Positions 15,763-24,357 are shown, numbered from the stretch's first letter. The stretch: DNA of 64,000 nucleotides from Pseudaeromonas paramecii (GCF_039540575.1 NZ_BAABFC010000012.1:306016-370015), one strand, 5' to 3'. The notes: generated by a model from the sequence alone, not told the origin. Numbers and translations: made by a program.

Positions 15763-17349
15763 ATGAAACGGATCTGGCTGGTCTGGCTACTCATGCTGGT
15801 GGGGGCCACGACTCAGGCGACGGAGCGGTTTCTGCTGCAGGCCAACCCTGGCCAGTATCAGGCCCTGACTCAGGTGTTACAGCATCACGGTGTCAAACCG
15901 GCGCTGGCGTTGCCGGCCCATGAGGCGGCGGCTGTCTATCTGACGCCGGCGGATGTCGCGGCTCTGCGGGGCCATCCAGCGCTGCGCTGGCTGGAAACCG
16001 ACGTCAAGCGTTATCCCATGAGCCTGCCGCAGCAGGCGCCCTACGGCATCGGTCTGGTACAGGCCGATGTCGCCCATCTGGGGAGCAACTTCGATAGCGC
16101 CAGCGGCAACCTGCTGGTGTGCATCATCGACTCCGGCTATGACCTGACCCACGAAGACCTGCCGTCGGCCACGGTACAAGGGGTCAGCGATCCGGGGGGC
16201 GCCGGTGACTGGTTCGTGGATGATCTGCACCACGGCACCCATGTGGCTGGCACCCTGGCGGCGCTGGATAACAGCGTCGGGGTGCTGGGCATCTTGCCCG
16301 GTGGCCAGGTAGGGCTGGGCATCGTCAAGGTATTTGACGGCGATGGTTGGGCCTACTCCTCCAGCCTGATTGCCGCCTTGGATGCTTGCCGGCAGCTGCA
16401 GGCGGGGCGGCGTCTGGTGGTCAACATGAGCCTGGGAGGCATACTCTCCAGTCGGACCGAGGATCGCGCCTTTGCCGATGCCTACAAAGCGGGGGTGCTC
16501 TTGGTGGCGGCAGCCGGCAATGATGGTTCCAGCCGTAAATCCTATCCAGCCTCCTACGCGTCAGTGATCAGCGTGGCCGCGCTGGATGAGGCCAAGCAGA
16601 TCGCCAGCTTCTCCCAGCATAACAGCGCGGTGGAGCTGGCGGCGCCCGGCGTCGGGGTGCTCTCGAGCGTGCCGGTGGGCACCGCCTTGCTGGGAGAATT
16701 GAATCAGGGCGGCCATCTCTACAAGGCCTTGCCCATGGAAGGTAGCCCGTTGGCTAGCCGGACCGGCTCCCTGGTGGATTGTGGCCAGGCCACTACGCCC
16801 TGTCTGGCGGCCGGGCAAGCCGATGGCGGCCAGGGTGGCCTGTGTCTCATTGCCCGGGGCAGCATCAGCTTTGCCGACAAGGTACTCAATTGCCAGGCGG
16901 GCGGTGGGCGCGGAGCCATCATCTACAACAATGTCGATGGCGATCTCAATGGCACCCTGGCTGGCGTGGTGACCCAGATCCCCAGTGTCGGGATCCGGCA
17001 ACTGGATGGCTTGAGTCTGCTTGCCGTGGTGGGGCAAAGCGCCCAGCTGGCGGTAACACAGGGGGATTACGCCTACTATGACGGCACCTCCATGGCCACC
17101 CCCCATGTGGCCGGGGTGGCGGCACTGATCTGGTCACGTCACCTCGGTTGCAGCAACGCCGAAATCCGCACGGCCCTGGGCAGCAGCGCCCTGGATCTGG
17201 GGGATCTGGGACGAGATAGCTTCTTTGGTTACGGACTGGTGCAGGCCAAGGCCGCCGATGATCTCTTGTCCGCTGATTGCGGGGCCGGTGCCGGCGGTGA
17301 TGGCGGCTCTGGTGGTAGCGGTGGCGGCAAGGGGCGCAACAAGCCTTGA
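15763..17349 (+). CDS. Secreted subtilase (S8 family) with inserted PA domain
   Basis: A 528-residue secreted serine protease. A signal peptide (about residues 1-20) and an I9-like propeptide precede the S8 domain. The catalytic triad is visible: Asp123 in IIDSGYD, His157 in HGTHVAGT, Ser443 in GTSMATPHVAG; the oxyanion Asn is in AAAGNDG. A protease-associated (PA) domain of about 100 residues lies between the Asn and the Ser (CLIARGSISFADKVLNC), as in several marine and Vibrio-type subtilases. The C-terminus ends in a Gly/Ser-rich tail with no anchor. The ATG at 15763 has GGGAGG five bases upstream; the frame opens at 15640 but that stretch is not signal-like. It lies 119 bases after tadD on the same strand. 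Confidence 0.9.
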   Translation: MKRIWLVWLLMLVGATTQATERFLLQANPGQYQALTQVLQHHGVKPALALPAHEAAAVYLTPADVAALRGHPALRWLETDVKRYPMSLPQQAPYGIGLVQADVAHLGSNFDSASGNLLVCIIDSGYDLTHEDLPSATVQGVSDPGGAGDWFVDDLHHGTHVAGTLAALDNSVGVLGILPGGQVGLGIVKVFDGDGWAYSSSLIAALDACRQLQAGRRLVVNMSLGGILSSRTEDRAFADAYKAGVLLVAAAGNDGSSRKSYPASYASVISVAALDEAKQIASFSQHNSAVELAAPGVGVLSSVPVGTALLGELNQGGHLYKALPMEGSPLASRTGSLVDCGQATTPCLAAGQADGGQGGLCLIARGSISFADKVLNCQAGGGRGAIIYNNVDGDLNGTLAGVVTQIPSVGIRQLDGLSLLAVVGQSAQLAVTQGDYAYYDGTSMATPHVAGVAALIWSRHLGCSNAEIRTALGSSALDLGDLGRDSFFGYGLVQAKAADDLLSADCGAGAGGDGGSGGSGGGKGRNKP

Positions 17350-17420
17350 TGTTGGCCTGACTAGCAGGGGGTTGGCTGGCGCCATGAGTTAAAAAGACGG
17401 TTATCGAGGGTGAATAGGGC

Positions 17421-17447
17421 TAAAGTTAGCCGGTTGGCTGCCGATAG
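17421..17447 (+). promoter_or_regulatory. Sigma-28 (FliA) type promoter
   Basis: TAAAGTTA (17421-17428), an 11-base spacer and GCCGATAG (17440-17447) match the flagellar sigma-28 consensus TAAAGTTT-N11-GCCGATAA at 14 of 16 positions with exact spacing. It stands 29 bases before the start of the small YjfB-like gene and no competing sigma-70 promoter is visible. Confidence 0.8.
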
Positions 17448-17476
17448 GGGATTGAACAGAGCAGGAGGACGTCAAC

Positions 17477-17665
17477 ATGAATGTAACTCAGAGCGCTGGT
17501 AATTATGGTCAGGAGGCGATGGTCGCCAGCCTGGCCAAAAAGCAGCAAGAAGCACAGGGCGCCCAGGCGCTGTCGCTGTTGCAGGGGGCGGTGGAAAATG
17601 CACCGGCACCGCAAGGCGGCACCACCACCGAGTCCCTGGGTAACAACATCAACATCCACGTCTGA
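17477..17665 (+). CDS. Small YjfB-like motility-associated protein
   Basis: A 62-residue cytoplasmic protein without signal or membrane segment. The pattern is a helical Gln/Ala-rich centre (SLAKKQQEAQGAQALSLLQG), a Pro/Ala linker, and the C-terminal end LGNNINIHV, which resembles the LGxxIDV-type ending of the YjfB family of putative motility proteins. The function of that family is not established. The gene has its own sigma-28 promoter and a strong terminator, so it is a single-gene unit of the flagellar regulon. AGCAGGAGG precedes the ATG. The family assignment is by eye on a short sequence. Confidence 0.65.
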   Translation: MNVTQSAGNYGQEAMVASLAKKQQEAQGAQALSLLQGAVENAPAPQGGTTTESLGNNINIHV

Positions 17666-17695
17666 CAGTGTCCTGTTTAAGCGTGTGATCTTAAT

Positions 17696-17722
17696 GAGGA
17701 GGCGAAAGCCTCCTCTTCTTTT
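17696..17722 (+). terminator. Rho-independent terminator of the YjfB-like gene
   Basis: Perfect 8-base stem GAGGAGGC / GCCTCCTC around a GAAA tetraloop, followed by TTCTTTT. It lies 30 bases after the small gene and just before the convergent guaC stop. Confidence 0.9.
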
Positions 17723-17744
17723 GAACTTGCTACGCCAATCCGTC

Positions 17745-18785
17745 TTATGAGGTGAATAGCCGGTTTTCCTGCTCCTGAACCCGGATAAAGGTGGTGCGCT
17801 TGCTCAGTTCCTTGAGGTGGGCGGCCCCCACATAGGTGCAGGTGGAGCGCACGCCCCCCAGTATGTCCTGCACCGTCTGGCTCACCGGTCCCCGATAGGG
17901 CAGCTCCACCGTCTTGCCCTCCGAGGCGCGATATTCCGCCACCCCACCGGCGTGCTTGTCCATGGCGGTGGCCGAACTCATGCCGTAGAACTGCATGTAT
18001 TGCCGACCGTCCCGCTCCAGCAGTTGGCCGCCGCATTCGGCATGGGCCGCCAGCATGCCCCCCAACATGACGAAGTCCGCGCCGCCGCCGAAGGCCTTGG
18101 CCACATCCCCCGGGCAGGTACAGCCACCGTCGCCGACGATATGCCCCTTGAGGCCGTGGGCGGCATCGGCACATTCGATGATGGCGGACAGCTGCGGGTA
18201 GCCGACGCCTGTCTTGACCCGGGTGGTGCAGACGGAGCCGGGGCCTATGCCCACCTTGATAAGGTCGGCGCCGGAGAGCAGCAGCTCCTCCACCATCTCG
18301 CCGGTCACCACATTGCCGGCACAGATGACATGCTCGGGGAAGTGTTCGCGCACCCGTTGCACGAAGCGGACGAAATGCTCGGCGTAACCGTTGGCCACGT
18401 CCACGCAGATGAAACGCAGCGCCGGGGATAGCGTCAGTATCTGGCTGGTCTTGTCAAAGTCCTGGGCGGAGGTGCCGGTAGAGACCATGATGTTGGCCAG
18501 CAGCTCAGGGGGGCTGCTGGCGAGAAAGTCCTGCCACTGGCTCAGGCTGTAGTGCTTGTGGAGGGCGGTCATCAGGCCAAAGGGCGCCAGCGCGCGGGCC
18601 ATGGCGAAGGTGCCGACCGTATCCATGTTGGCGGCCATGATGGGAATGCCGTGCCAGGTTCCCTTGCCGTGCAGGAAGTGAAACTCCCGATTAAGATCCA
18701 CCTGGGCGCGGCTGTTGAGGGTGGAGCGCTTGGGGCGAAACAGCACGTCCTTGAAGCCGAGCTTGAGATCCTCTTCGATACGCAT
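17745..18785 (-). CDS. guaC: GMP reductase
   Basis: A 346-residue enzyme that reduces GMP to IMP with NADPH in purine salvage. It matches E. coli GuaC in length. The IMPDH/GMPR barrel shows the substrate loop GIGPGSVCTTRVKTGVGYPQ with the catalytic Cys, the phosphate-binding VGDGGCTCPGDVAKAFGGGAD, and VMLGGMLAAHAECGG. There are no CBS domains, which separates it from IMP dehydrogenase. The ATG at 18785 has AAGGAG upstream; the frame extends further 5' across a terminator hairpin and was not used. The upstream neighbours are the frd genes. Confidence 0.95.
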   Translation of the reverse strand: MRIEEDLKLGFKDVLFRPKRSTLNSRAQVDLNREFHFLHGKGTWHGIPIMAANMDTVGTFAMARALAPFGLMTALHKHYSLSQWQDFLASSPPELLANIMVSTGTSAQDFDKTSQILTLSPALRFICVDVANGYAEHFVRFVQRVREHFPEHVICAGNVVTGEMVEELLLSGADLIKVGIGPGSVCTTRVKTGVGYPQLSAIIECADAAHGLKGHIVGDGGCTCPGDVAKAFGGGADFVMLGGMLAAHAECGGQLLERDGRQYMQFYGMSSATAMDKHAGGVAEYRASEGKTVELPYRGPVSQTVQDILGGVRSTCTYVGAAHLKELSKRTTFIRVQEQENRLFTS

Positions 18786-18815
18786 GGTGAACTCCTTGCT
18801 GCGCTGAACCGACCA

Positions 18816-18850
18816 AAAAAAACCGGAAGCGGTGAGGCTTCCGGTTTTTA
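18816..18850 (-). terminator. Terminator between frdD and guaC
   Basis: A strong stem AAAACCGGAAGC / GCTTCCGGTTTT around GGTGAG, flanked by A and T runs on both sides. Read on the minus strand it ends in a run of eight T and would stop frd transcription 35 bases after frdD. It lies only 31 bases before the guaC start. Confidence 0.85.
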
Positions 18851-18884
18851 GCATAGTACCCGGGCGAGCCGGGTGGCCCTCAGG

Positions 18885-19235
18885 CTAGAACATCTGTACC
18901 AACAGGGTCAGGGCGGCGGCAGAGACCAGAAAGGCAAAGCCGTAGCAGACATAGTGGTGCAGGCGGGTGGTGTGGACCCCCACATCATGCAGGCCGTGAT
19001 AGATGCGGTGCATGGCGTGCCAGATGGGCAGGGCTATGGTGGCCAGCAGGATCAGGGCGCCCCACCAGGTGGTGGCAAAGGCATGGACCCGCTCATAGCT
19101 GAGCTTCTCCGGCGATATGATGCTCATGGGCACCAGAATGCCGGTGATGAGCACCAGTATGGGCAGCAGCACCGCTGTCATGACGCCACCGGCACCAAAC
19201 AGCAGCCAGTAGACGGGTTCGTCGGAACGTTTCAT
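18885..19235 (-). CDS. frdD: Fumarate reductase membrane anchor subunit D
   Basis: A 116-residue hydrophobic protein with three membrane helices (about residues 15-38, 55-75, 95-115). Together with FrdC it anchors the fumarate reductase catalytic subunits and forms the menaquinol site. The text HAFATTWWGALILL and MHRIYHGLHDVGVH is typical of FrdD. It is the last gene of frdABCD, 12 bases after frdC. Confidence 0.95.
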   Translation of the reverse strand: MKRSDEPVYWLLFGAGGVMTAVLLPILVLITGILVPMSIISPEKLSYERVHAFATTWWGALILLATIALPIWHAMHRIYHGLHDVGVHTTRLHHYVCYGFAFLVSAAALTLLVQMF

Positions 19236-19247
19236 GAGTCGTCTCCT

Positions 19248-19652
19248 TTAGGCCAGCAGCACGAACAGCAGCACCACCAAGGAGGCGCCGGCCAGGCCGA
19301 TGTATTGAGCCATGATGATGGGCTTCTCCGGGATCAGCTCATCACCCTTGAAGATGCGCATGGCCTTGGGGGCCAGGGCAAACCAGGTCTTGGCGTGAAA
19401 GGCACAGGCCGCCAGCACCGCCAGATGCAGCAGGATGGACAGCGGATGGGTGAGGGCCGCCAGCCAGCCGTTGAAGGCCACTTCGCCCTGACTCAGGCGC
19501 AGTAGCCCCACCATCAGGATGACGGCGTAGATGGCCACCAGCAGGCTGGTGCCTTCTCGCAGCATGTAGAGAATGTAGAAACGATCCTTGAGCCACCAGC
19601 TCTTCTTGACCGGGCGAACAAAGGGTTTGCGCTTGCTTTGGCTGTGGTCCAT
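19248..19652 (-). CDS. frdC: Fumarate reductase membrane anchor subunit C
   Basis: A 134-residue membrane subunit with three helices. The N-terminal RPVKKSWWLKDRFYILYMLREGTS contains the conserved Arg and Glu region near the quinol site, and HAKTWFALAPKAM follows the second helix. It starts 3 bases after frdB. It works with FrdD in anaerobic respiration with fumarate as electron acceptor. Confidence 0.95.
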   Translation of the reverse strand: MDHSQSKRKPFVRPVKKSWWLKDRFYILYMLREGTSLLVAIYAVILMVGLLRLSQGEVAFNGWLAALTHPLSILLHLAVLAACAFHAKTWFALAPKAMRIFKGDELIPEKPIIMAQYIGLAGASLVVLLFVLLA

Positions 19653-19655
19653 GGC

Positions 19656-20393
19656 TCACTCCTCCGGCTTGAACATGGCGATGACGTAATCCTTGGCGCT
19701 CTCCACCTTACCCAGCTGGATGGCGGCCGCAGGATCCACGCCCTTGGGGCAGACTTCGGAGCAGTAGCCCACGAAGGTACAGCTCCAGACCCCTTTCTCC
19801 TGGTTGAGGATCTTCATCCGCGCGGCCTGACCGCCATCCCGGCTGTCGGCGTTATAGCGGTAGAGCAGGGCCAGGGCGGCGGGGCCCATGAAGCTCTTCT
19901 TCAGACCATACTGGGGGCAGGCGGAATAGCACAGACCGCAGTTGATGCACATGGAGAACTGGCGGAACTTGGCCAGTTGCGCCGGGGTTTGAATGTATTC
20001 CCCCTCGCAGACCGACTTCTCCTCCTTGGGGATGATGTAGGGCTTGATGGACTCCAGCTTCTCGATGAAGTCGGACATGTCCACCACCAGATCCCGCTCG
20101 ATGGGGAAGTTACGCAACGGCTCCAGGGTGATCTTGCCGGGGATGTAATCCCGCAGGAAGGTCTTGCAGCCCAGCTTGGGCACGCCATTGACCATCATGC
20201 CGCAGGAGCCGCAGATGGCCATGCGACAGGACCAGCGGAAGCTGACGGTGGAGTCCAGCTCATCCTTGATGTAGGAGAGGGCTTCCAGTACCGACATCTC
20301 GTGCCGGTAGGGGACCTGGAACGTCTGCAGCCAGGGTTCGTTGTCTTCCTCCGGGCGGTAGCGGAGGATTTCGATCTCGATCATGTCGGCCAT
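19656..20393 (-). CDS. frdB: Fumarate reductase iron-sulfur subunit
   Basis: A 245-residue electron-transfer subunit. The [2Fe-2S] ligands are in CRMAICGSCGMMVNGVPKLGC. The [4Fe-4S] and [3Fe-4S] clusters are bound by CINCGLCYSACPQ and CTFVGYCSEVCPKGVDP. The length and spacing match E. coli FrdB. Its ATG overlaps the last base of frdA. Electrons pass from menaquinol at FrdCD to FAD in FrdA. Confidence 0.97.
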   Translation of the reverse strand: MADMIEIEILRYRPEEDNEPWLQTFQVPYRHEMSVLEALSYIKDELDSTVSFRWSCRMAICGSCGMMVNGVPKLGCKTFLRDYIPGKITLEPLRNFPIERDLVVDMSDFIEKLESIKPYIIPKEEKSVCEGEYIQTPAQLAKFRQFSMCINCGLCYSACPQYGLKKSFMGPAALALLYRYNADSRDGGQAARMKILNQEKGVWSCTFVGYCSEVCPKGVDPAAAIQLGKVESAKDYVIAMFKPEE

Positions 20394-22165
20394 TAATGCG
20401 CTTCCTTCTTATCGCCAGCGGCGCCATAGACCCGGGCGGCCGGTTGAGACTTGGTGATGGTGACGTCGCTGTAATCAATCTTGGGCGACCCTTCGGCGTT
20501 GAAGTAGGCCAGGGAGTGCTTGAGGAAGTTGACGTCGTCGCGCTCCTCGTATCCATCCAGCCGCTGGTGGGAGCCGCGGGACTCCTTGCGGTTGTAGGCG
20601 GAGTGCACCATGGACTCGGCGACGTCCAGCAGGAAGCCCAGCTCTATGGTGTAGAGCCAGTCGGTGTTGAACACGCTGGACTTGTCCTTGACCCGCACCC
20701 GCTTGTAGCGCTGCTTGAGTTCGACAATCTTGTCGATGGTCTGCTGCATGGCCTCGGCGGTACGGTAGATGCCGACCCCTTCTTCCATGGTGTCACCCAG
20801 CTCGTTGCGCAGGGTGGCGGGGTTTTCGTCGCCATCGCCTTCCATCAGGCTCATGGCCTGGGCCACCGCGCTCATGGCCTGCTTGTACAGGGCATCTGTG
20901 TTGCCATGGGGATGAGTCTGGGCGAAATGAGCGGCCTCTTCACCCGCCACCTTGCCGAACACCACCAGCTCGCACAGGGAGTTGGAGCCCAGACGATTGG
21001 CGCCGTGCAGGCCGATGGAGGCGCATTCGCCCACCGCGTACAGGCCGGGCAGGCGGGTGGCGCAGCGGCCATTGGTTTCGATGCCACCCATGGTGTAGTG
21101 CACCGTCGGGCGTACCGGGATGGGTTCCTTGGCCGGATCCACCCCCACGTAGGCCTTGGACAGTTCGCAGATGAAGGGCAGACGCTCCTCCAGGTACTTG
21201 GCACCCAGGTGACGCAGATCCAGGTAGACCACATCCCCCAGCGGAGTTTCCACCGTGCGGCCCTTCTGCTGCTCCTGCCAGAAGGCTTGGGAGAGTCTGT
21301 CCCGCGGGCCCAGCTCCATGTACTTGTTCTTGGTCTCCCCCAAGGGGGTTTCCGGGCCCAGACCATAGTCCTGCAGGTAGCGGTAGCCATCCTTGTTGAC
21401 CATGATGCCGCCTTCACCCCGGCAGCCTTCGGTCATCAGGATGCCGCAACCGGGCAGGCCGGTGGGGTGGTATTGCACGAACTCCATGTCCCGCAGCGGC
21501 ACGCCGTGACGGTAGGCCAGGGCCATGCCGTCACCCGTGACTATGCCGCCGTTGGTGTTGAAGCGGTAGACCCGGCCGGCACCGCCGGTGGCGATGATCA
21601 CCGACTTGGCCTGGATCATGCGGGTGACACCGTTTTGGATGTCGAAGCAGATCACCCCCTGCACCCGGCCATCCAGCACCAAGAGATCGAGGCAGAAGTG
21701 TTCGTCGAAACGTTTGATTGACGGGTATTTGATGGAGGTCTGAAACAGGGTGTGCAGCATGTGAAAGCCGGTCTTGTCGGCGGCAAACCAGGTGCGGGGT
21801 ATCTTCATGCCGCCGAAGGGACGCACGTTGACGTGACCGTCCTCCTTGCGACTCCAGGGGCAGCCCCAGTGTTCCAGCTGGACCAGTTCCGGGGTGGCCT
21901 GATCCACGAAGTATTCCACCACATCCTGTTCACACAGCCAGTCACCGCCGGAGACGGTATCGTGGAAGTGGTTGTCCAGGCTGTCGTCTTCCCGTACCAC
22001 GCCAGCCGCGCCCCCTTCGGCAGCCACCGTATGGCTGCGCATGGGATAGACCTTGGAGATGAGGGCGATTTCCAGTGCGGGATTCTTCTCGGCGATGGCG
22101 ATGGCGGCACGCAGGCCACCGCCACCGGCACCTACGATGGCGACATCGGTCTTAACTATATCCAC
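20393..22165 (-). CDS. frdA: Fumarate reductase flavoprotein subunit
   Basis: A 590-residue catalytic subunit reducing fumarate to succinate. The N-terminal dinucleotide fold is VAIVGAGGGGLRAAIA; the covalent FAD site is His45 in SHTVAAEGG. Active-site text includes HPTGLPGCGILMTEGCRGEGG and VHYTMGGIETN. FrdA rather than SdhA is supported by the four-gene frdABCD order. The start is GTG at 22165, preceded by AGGAGG. A perfect hairpin occupies the leader just upstream. Confidence 0.97.
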   Translation of the reverse strand: MDIVKTDVAIVGAGGGGLRAAIAIAEKNPALEIALISKVYPMRSHTVAAEGGAAGVVREDDSLDNHFHDTVSGGDWLCEQDVVEYFVDQATPELVQLEHWGCPWSRKEDGHVNVRPFGGMKIPRTWFAADKTGFHMLHTLFQTSIKYPSIKRFDEHFCLDLLVLDGRVQGVICFDIQNGVTRMIQAKSVIIATGGAGRVYRFNTNGGIVTGDGMALAYRHGVPLRDMEFVQYHPTGLPGCGILMTEGCRGEGGIMVNKDGYRYLQDYGLGPETPLGETKNKYMELGPRDRLSQAFWQEQQKGRTVETPLGDVVYLDLRHLGAKYLEERLPFICELSKAYVGVDPAKEPIPVRPTVHYTMGGIETNGRCATRLPGLYAVGECASIGLHGANRLGSNSLCELVVFGKVAGEEAAHFAQTHPHGNTDALYKQAMSAVAQAMSLMEGDGDENPATLRNELGDTMEEGVGIYRTAEAMQQTIDKIVELKQRYKRVRVKDKSSVFNTDWLYTIELGFLLDVAESMVHSAYNRKESRGSHQRLDGYEERDDVNFLKHSLAYFNAEGSPKIDYSDVTITKSQPAARVYGAAGDKKEAH

Positions 22166-22188
22166 TTGTGCCTCCTATGGAACGAAAA

Positions 22189-22210
22189 CCCGTTGCGAAC
22201 TGGCAACGGG
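22189..22210 (-). promoter_or_regulatory. Hairpin in the frdA leader
   Basis: Perfect 8-base arms CCCGTTGC and GCAACGGG around a 6-base loop, 24 bases upstream of the frdA GTG and about 12 bases from its ribosome site. No T-run follows, so it is not a terminator. It may affect mRNA stability or translation; the role is inference. Confidence 0.5.
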
Positions 22211-22450
22211 ATACAGTGGCAACTAGCCATTTATATCGGCTGCTCCTTGCCGCTTTCCGCCTGAGCGGGGACTGACACTAGAGTGTCGGTGTTACAAAAT
22301 TGTATTCAACTCAATGAGCTAAAAATGCGAAACAACTCTCCTTTTACCGGAAGGTGCCATTCGCGACGATTTGCTGCCATTGTGGCAGCCGAGGCCCAGG
22401 GGATGTTGCGTGCCGTCAACAAGTGCCCCTGGTTGGTGGTAAAAGCGGCA
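22211..22450. other. Intergenic region upstream of frdA
   Basis: No gene is supported here. On the minus strand TTGAGTTGAATACAA (22314-22300) resembles an FNR box (TTGAT-N4-ATCAA) with a good left and a poor right half, as would suit an anaerobic operon. A perfect hairpin GCTGCCA-TTG-TGGCAGC lies at 22373-22389 with no T-run and no known role. A convincing -35/-10 pair for frdA was not found. Confidence 0.4.
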
Positions 22451-22477
22451 AAAAAAGACCGCCAGGTGGCGGTCTTT
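22451..22477 (-). terminator. Terminator of the chemoreceptor gene
   Basis: Perfect stem AAAGACCGCC / GGCGGTCTTT with loop AGGT. On the minus strand it continues into a run of seven T, directly after the stop codon of the chemoreceptor gene. Confidence 0.9.
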
Positions 22478-22482
22478 CGGGG

Positions 22483-24357
22483 TCAGACCTTGAAGCGTCC
22501 CACCTGTTGGCTCATGCCCTGGGCGATGGCCTTGAGCTCGGTGGCCAGCTGATTGGCGGTGTGGGCGGCTTCGGCCAGCGCATCGGAGACATCCTTTGTT
22601 GCCTGAATGTTACGCCCTACCTCGTCGGTCACGGCGCGTTGTTCCTCGGCGGCGCTGGAGATCTGGGTCGCCATGTCCGAGATCTGGGTGATGGCCTGGG
22701 TGATGGCTTCCAGGGCCTGGGTGGCATCGTTGGCATCCTCCACACTGTTCTGGGCCAACTGCTGGCTCTGCTGCATGGTGGAGACGGCCTGCTGGGTGTT
22801 GCGCTGCAGCGTCTCTATCATGGCGCGGATCTCCTCGGTGGAGCTGTGGGTGCGCTTGGAGAGCACCCGCACCTCGTCGGCCACCACCGCAAAGCCCCGG
22901 CCCTGCTCGCCGGCACGGGCCGCCTCGATGGCGGCATTCAGGGCCAGCAGGTTGGTTTGTTCGGCGATGCCCTGAATGGTGGAGAGAATGGTGTTGATCT
23001 CCAGCGCGTTCTTTTCCAGCTCCTGGATGATGCCGGAGGCGTGGCGCAGCTGGCCATCCAGCTGGGTGATGGAGGCCTGGTTGCGGGCGATGACCTGTTT
23101 GCCGCTTTCGCAACTGCTGGCGGAGTTGCGGGCGGCCTCGGCGGTCATCTCAGCGTTGCTGGCCACCTCGTTGGCGGTGGCCGACATCTCATGCACGGCG
23201 GTGGCGATCTGGGAGATTTCCGATTGCTGGGTCGCCAGGGCCTGGTTGTTTTGGGACACCATGTCATGGGAGCGGCCCGATTGACTGTCCAACTGGCTGG
23301 AGGTCTCGGCGATGCCGCGCATCATGTCCTGCAGCTTGTCCAGGAACAGGTTGATGCGTTTGGCCACGGCGCCGATTTCGTCCTGGCGCCGAATGTGCAG
23401 TCGCCGGGTCAGATCGCCTTCGCCCTGGGCCAGGTCGTCCACCGCATCGCGCATCTCCTTAAGCGGAGTCAGGGAGCGGGAGATGATGTAGGCGGCGACG
23501 CCGGCCACCAGCAGCAGTTGCAGCAGGTTGGCCATCACGGCTTGCCAGAGCTGTTGCCTTGAGGAGGCATAGGCGATGGACCTGTCATACACCATGGCGA
23601 AATACCACTGGTAGCCGGGGATCTGGCGGACCGATACCAGGCTGGGCACGCCAGACATCACCCATTCGGCCGAGCGTTGGCTGCGGGCCAGCTCGGCAAT
23701 GGTCTGGGCATTCAACTCGGGATTAAGTTGGCTGATGGGCTTGAGGGTCTGCTTGGGATCCGGGCTGGCGATGAGGTTGCCATCCTGATCCACCAACAGG
23801 CCGTAGATGCCTTCCTGGTGGATGGCGTTGACGTTTTCCACCAGGCTCTGGATGCTCACGTCCCCACCCAGTACCCCTTGTCGGCCCGCCACCGAGAAGG
23901 GGGCCGCCAGGGTGATGATGAGCTGTCCCGAGCTGGCATCGGCATAGGGGGCCGTCACCACCATCTTGCCGGCGGCCATGGCGTCCTGATACCAGGGGCG
24001 CTGCCGAGGGTCATAGCCTGCTGGTGCCTGCCAGTCGATGGAGGGCAGCATCTGCCCTGTACTGGTCCCGGCGTAAATCATGTCGAACTTGCCGGCCAGC
24101 TGGGCTTGGCGGAGCTGTGCCTTGGGATTCTCCTGCTCCAATGCCTGCTTGGCACTCTCGACTATGTTGGCACTGTTATCCAACCAGGTCTTGAGGTAGT
24201 TCACCTGGGCATCGGACACGGCAGACTCGAATTGCGCGACCTGGTGGGCGGCGTTGCGACTGAGCTCCTGCTGGGTAAACAGCAGCTGCAGCCCTGTGCT
24301 CAGGATGAGCAGGCAGGCCAGCGCCAGTATCAGTTTGCTGCGAATGGTCAACTTCAT
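22483..24357 (-). CDS. Methyl-accepting chemotaxis protein with dCache sensor
   Basis: A 624-residue chemoreceptor. A membrane helix (residues 8-28) and a second (about 275-297) flank a periplasmic double-Cache sensor with RPWYQDAMAAGKMVVTAPYAD and LGGDVSIQSL. A HAMP segment follows (SRSLTPLKEMRDAVDDLAQGEGDLTRRL). The signalling tip reads IQGIAEQTNLLALNAAIEAARAGEQGRGFAVVADEVR. Ligands of such dCache receptors are often amino acids or organic acids; none can be assigned here. There is no C-terminal NWxxF pentapeptide for CheR docking. The ATG at 24357 has GGGAG upstream and is preferred to a GTG at 24372. It is a single-gene unit between frdA and psd. Confidence 0.95.
   Translation of the reverse strand: MKLTIRSKLILALACLLILSTGLQLLFTQQELSRNAAHQVAQFESAVSDAQVNYLKTWLDNSANIVESAKQALEQENPKAQLRQAQLAGKFDMIYAGTSTGQMLPSIDWQAPAGYDPRQRPWYQDAMAAGKMVVTAPYADASSGQLIITLAAPFSVAGRQGVLGGDVSIQSLVENVNAIHQEGIYGLLVDQDGNLIASPDPKQTLKPISQLNPELNAQTIAELARSQRSAEWVMSGVPSLVSVRQIPGYQWYFAMVYDRSIAYASSRQQLWQAVMANLLQLLLVAGVAAYIISRSLTPLKEMRDAVDDLAQGEGDLTRRLHIRRQDEIGAVAKRINLFLDKLQDMMRGIAETSSQLDSQSGRSHDMVSQNNQALATQQSEISQIATAVHEMSATANEVASNAEMTAEAARNSASSCESGKQVIARNQASITQLDGQLRHASGIIQELEKNALEINTILSTIQGIAEQTNLLALNAAIEAARAGEQGRGFAVVADEVRVLSKRTHSSTEEIRAMIETLQRNTQQAVSTMQQSQQLAQNSVEDANDATQALEAITQAITQISDMATQISSAAEEQRAVTDEVGRNIQATKDVSDALAEAAHTANQLATELKAIAQGMSQQVGRFKV

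Noticed and set aside
22283..22552. Small plus-strand gene upstream of frdA
   Set aside because: It would run through the chemoreceptor terminator and into the end of that gene in antisense, and has no ribosome site.
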